Below, piece by piece: positions 58,424 through 58,862 of a stretch of DNA of 58,862 nucleotides. Origin of the DNA: Phycisphaerales bacterium (GTDB lineage: Bacteria; Planctomycetota; Phycisphaerae; UBA1845; Fen-1342); assembly GCA_022839625.1 (NCBI GenBank), contig JALHJL010000029.1, positions 1 to 58,862 of the forward strand, given 5' to 3'. Position numbers and translations under genes: made by a program. Position 1 is the stretch's first letter; each line of letters opens with the position of its first letter. Below the pieces are notes generated by a model. That model did not search any database and had not been told where the DNA came from. It saw nothing but the letters and a program-made list of their open reading frames with translations.

Positions 58424-58862
58424 TCAGGTCGCGTCGGTTCTCCAGAAGGCCTGCCATTCGTCGCTGTAGAGCAGGCAGCAGAGGGTCGCCGCTTGCTCCA
58501 CGCGCGGCACCAGCCAGCGGGCTCCGCCGTGCTTGCGACGGCGGCCCACGATCGTCCTCTACGCCCCCTCGATCAGCCCGCTCCCAATCGGCTGCCCCTG
58601 CGCCAAACGACCCCGATACCACAGCCCGTCCACGTTCGGTCGCAGGTACTGGGCCAACGCCTCCAACGCCAGCCACCGCTTCCGGCCCGGAATCGAACTC
58701 AAGTGCCCGCTCGTGCAAGACTTACCGAACGCCACAGGAGCCGCGAACCGCGCGGGAATTGTGCCGGGAGCGCTCCCACGCAACCAAGTCCGCCCCAATG
58801 CAACGACGTACGAGAGTCCCCCAACAGCGCTCCGAATGCTTCTTCGACGCCGTCCAGCGCCG
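58424..58862 (-). pseudogene. Transposase C-terminal remnant (ISKra4-like), interrupted by TAG
   Basis: On the minus strand the frame GLWYRGRLAQGQPIGSGLIE then GA runs into TAG at 58561-58559 and continues in frame with RTIVGRRRKHGGARWLVPRV and EQAATLCCLLYSDEWQAFW to a TGA at 58424. PIGSGLIEGA(C)KTxVGRR, then ARW and YSDxWxAFW, is the usual C-terminus of ISKra4-type transposases; TAG sits where Cys is expected. The upstream part contains a GGGAGCGCTCCC palindrome (58769-58780) and has lost clear similarity. The gene continues beyond the right edge. Reading-frame damage points to a dead element. Confidence 0.7.

Noticed and set aside
58676..58706. tRNA T-arm-like sequence on the minus strand
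   Set aside because: A GTTCGATTCC-like string occurs but no acceptor or anticodon arm pairs around it; it lies in the transposase remnant.

Overview
This is about 59 kb of GC-rich bacterial DNA that most resembles a member of the Planctomycetota, possibly a Phycisphaerae-like lineage. This is inference, from the secreted proteins ending in Asp-rich dockerin-like tails (FGDINPFV), the many beta-propeller and lipoproteins, a very large GreA-type factor of the kind known from the related Chlamydiae, and dense families of palindromic repeats. Genes lie on both strands in short operons.

Layout. 1-3010: tail of one secreted protein and a large FG-GAP/Ig/dockerin-like protein. 3.7-9.7 kb: Tricorn-like protease, peptidase T and a PLP aminotransferase. 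9.7-12.4 kb (minus): D-aminoacyl-tRNA deacylase, an unknown membrane-anchored protein, class II fructose-1,6-bisphosphatase and tRNA-Arg(TCG). 12.7-16.1 kb: threonine catabolism (tdh, a TlpA-like thioredoxin, kbl). 16.4-21 kb (minus): an extraordinary purH and a PQQ-like propeller protein. 21.5-28.5 kb: a SerA-like dehydrogenase, then error-prone polymerase dnaE2 and lexA (SOS). 28.6-34.1 kb: glycosyltransferase, two lipid-anchored or secreted proteins and a coiled-coil protein. 34.3-36.9 kb (minus): dnaA and a GNAT acetyltransferase. 37-46.2 kb: two thioredoxin-fold proteins, an NHL lipoprotein, a VWA membrane protein, giant GreA and an NhaD-type antiporter. 46.6-49.7 kb (minus): formimidoyltransferase-cyclodeaminase and TsaB. 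49.8-53.7 kb: esterase and a repeat propeller protein with a dockerin-like tail. 54.2-58.4 kb: an LPP20/FlgT-like envelope operon. The right edge is a decayed transposase.

The standout is a set of guest elements inside housekeeping genes that keep the host reading frame open. purH carries about 1.59 kb in frame: a complete-looking REP-associated tyrosine transposase (RAYT/Y1) domain between two inverted arrays of short palindromes. The same palindrome family forms three more arrays at 46.2-48.9 kb, around ftcd. dnaE2 carries three separate in-frame inserts. Each is bounded by inverted arrays of an 8-bp unit (GGATCAAG/GGATCGAG), and the middle one encodes a four-helix-bundle protein of the 23S rRNA intervening-sequence type. 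The parts of PurH and DnaE2 outside the inserts look intact and conserved. Whether the guests are translated into the host protein, removed from RNA, or lost from DNA cannot be told from sequence alone.

Regulation that can be read: good sigma70-like promoters for tRNA-Arg, lexA and the 37.0-kb redoxin gene, and a CCTAACA motif next to the -10 box of both lexA and dnaE2 that may be part of a LexA operator.
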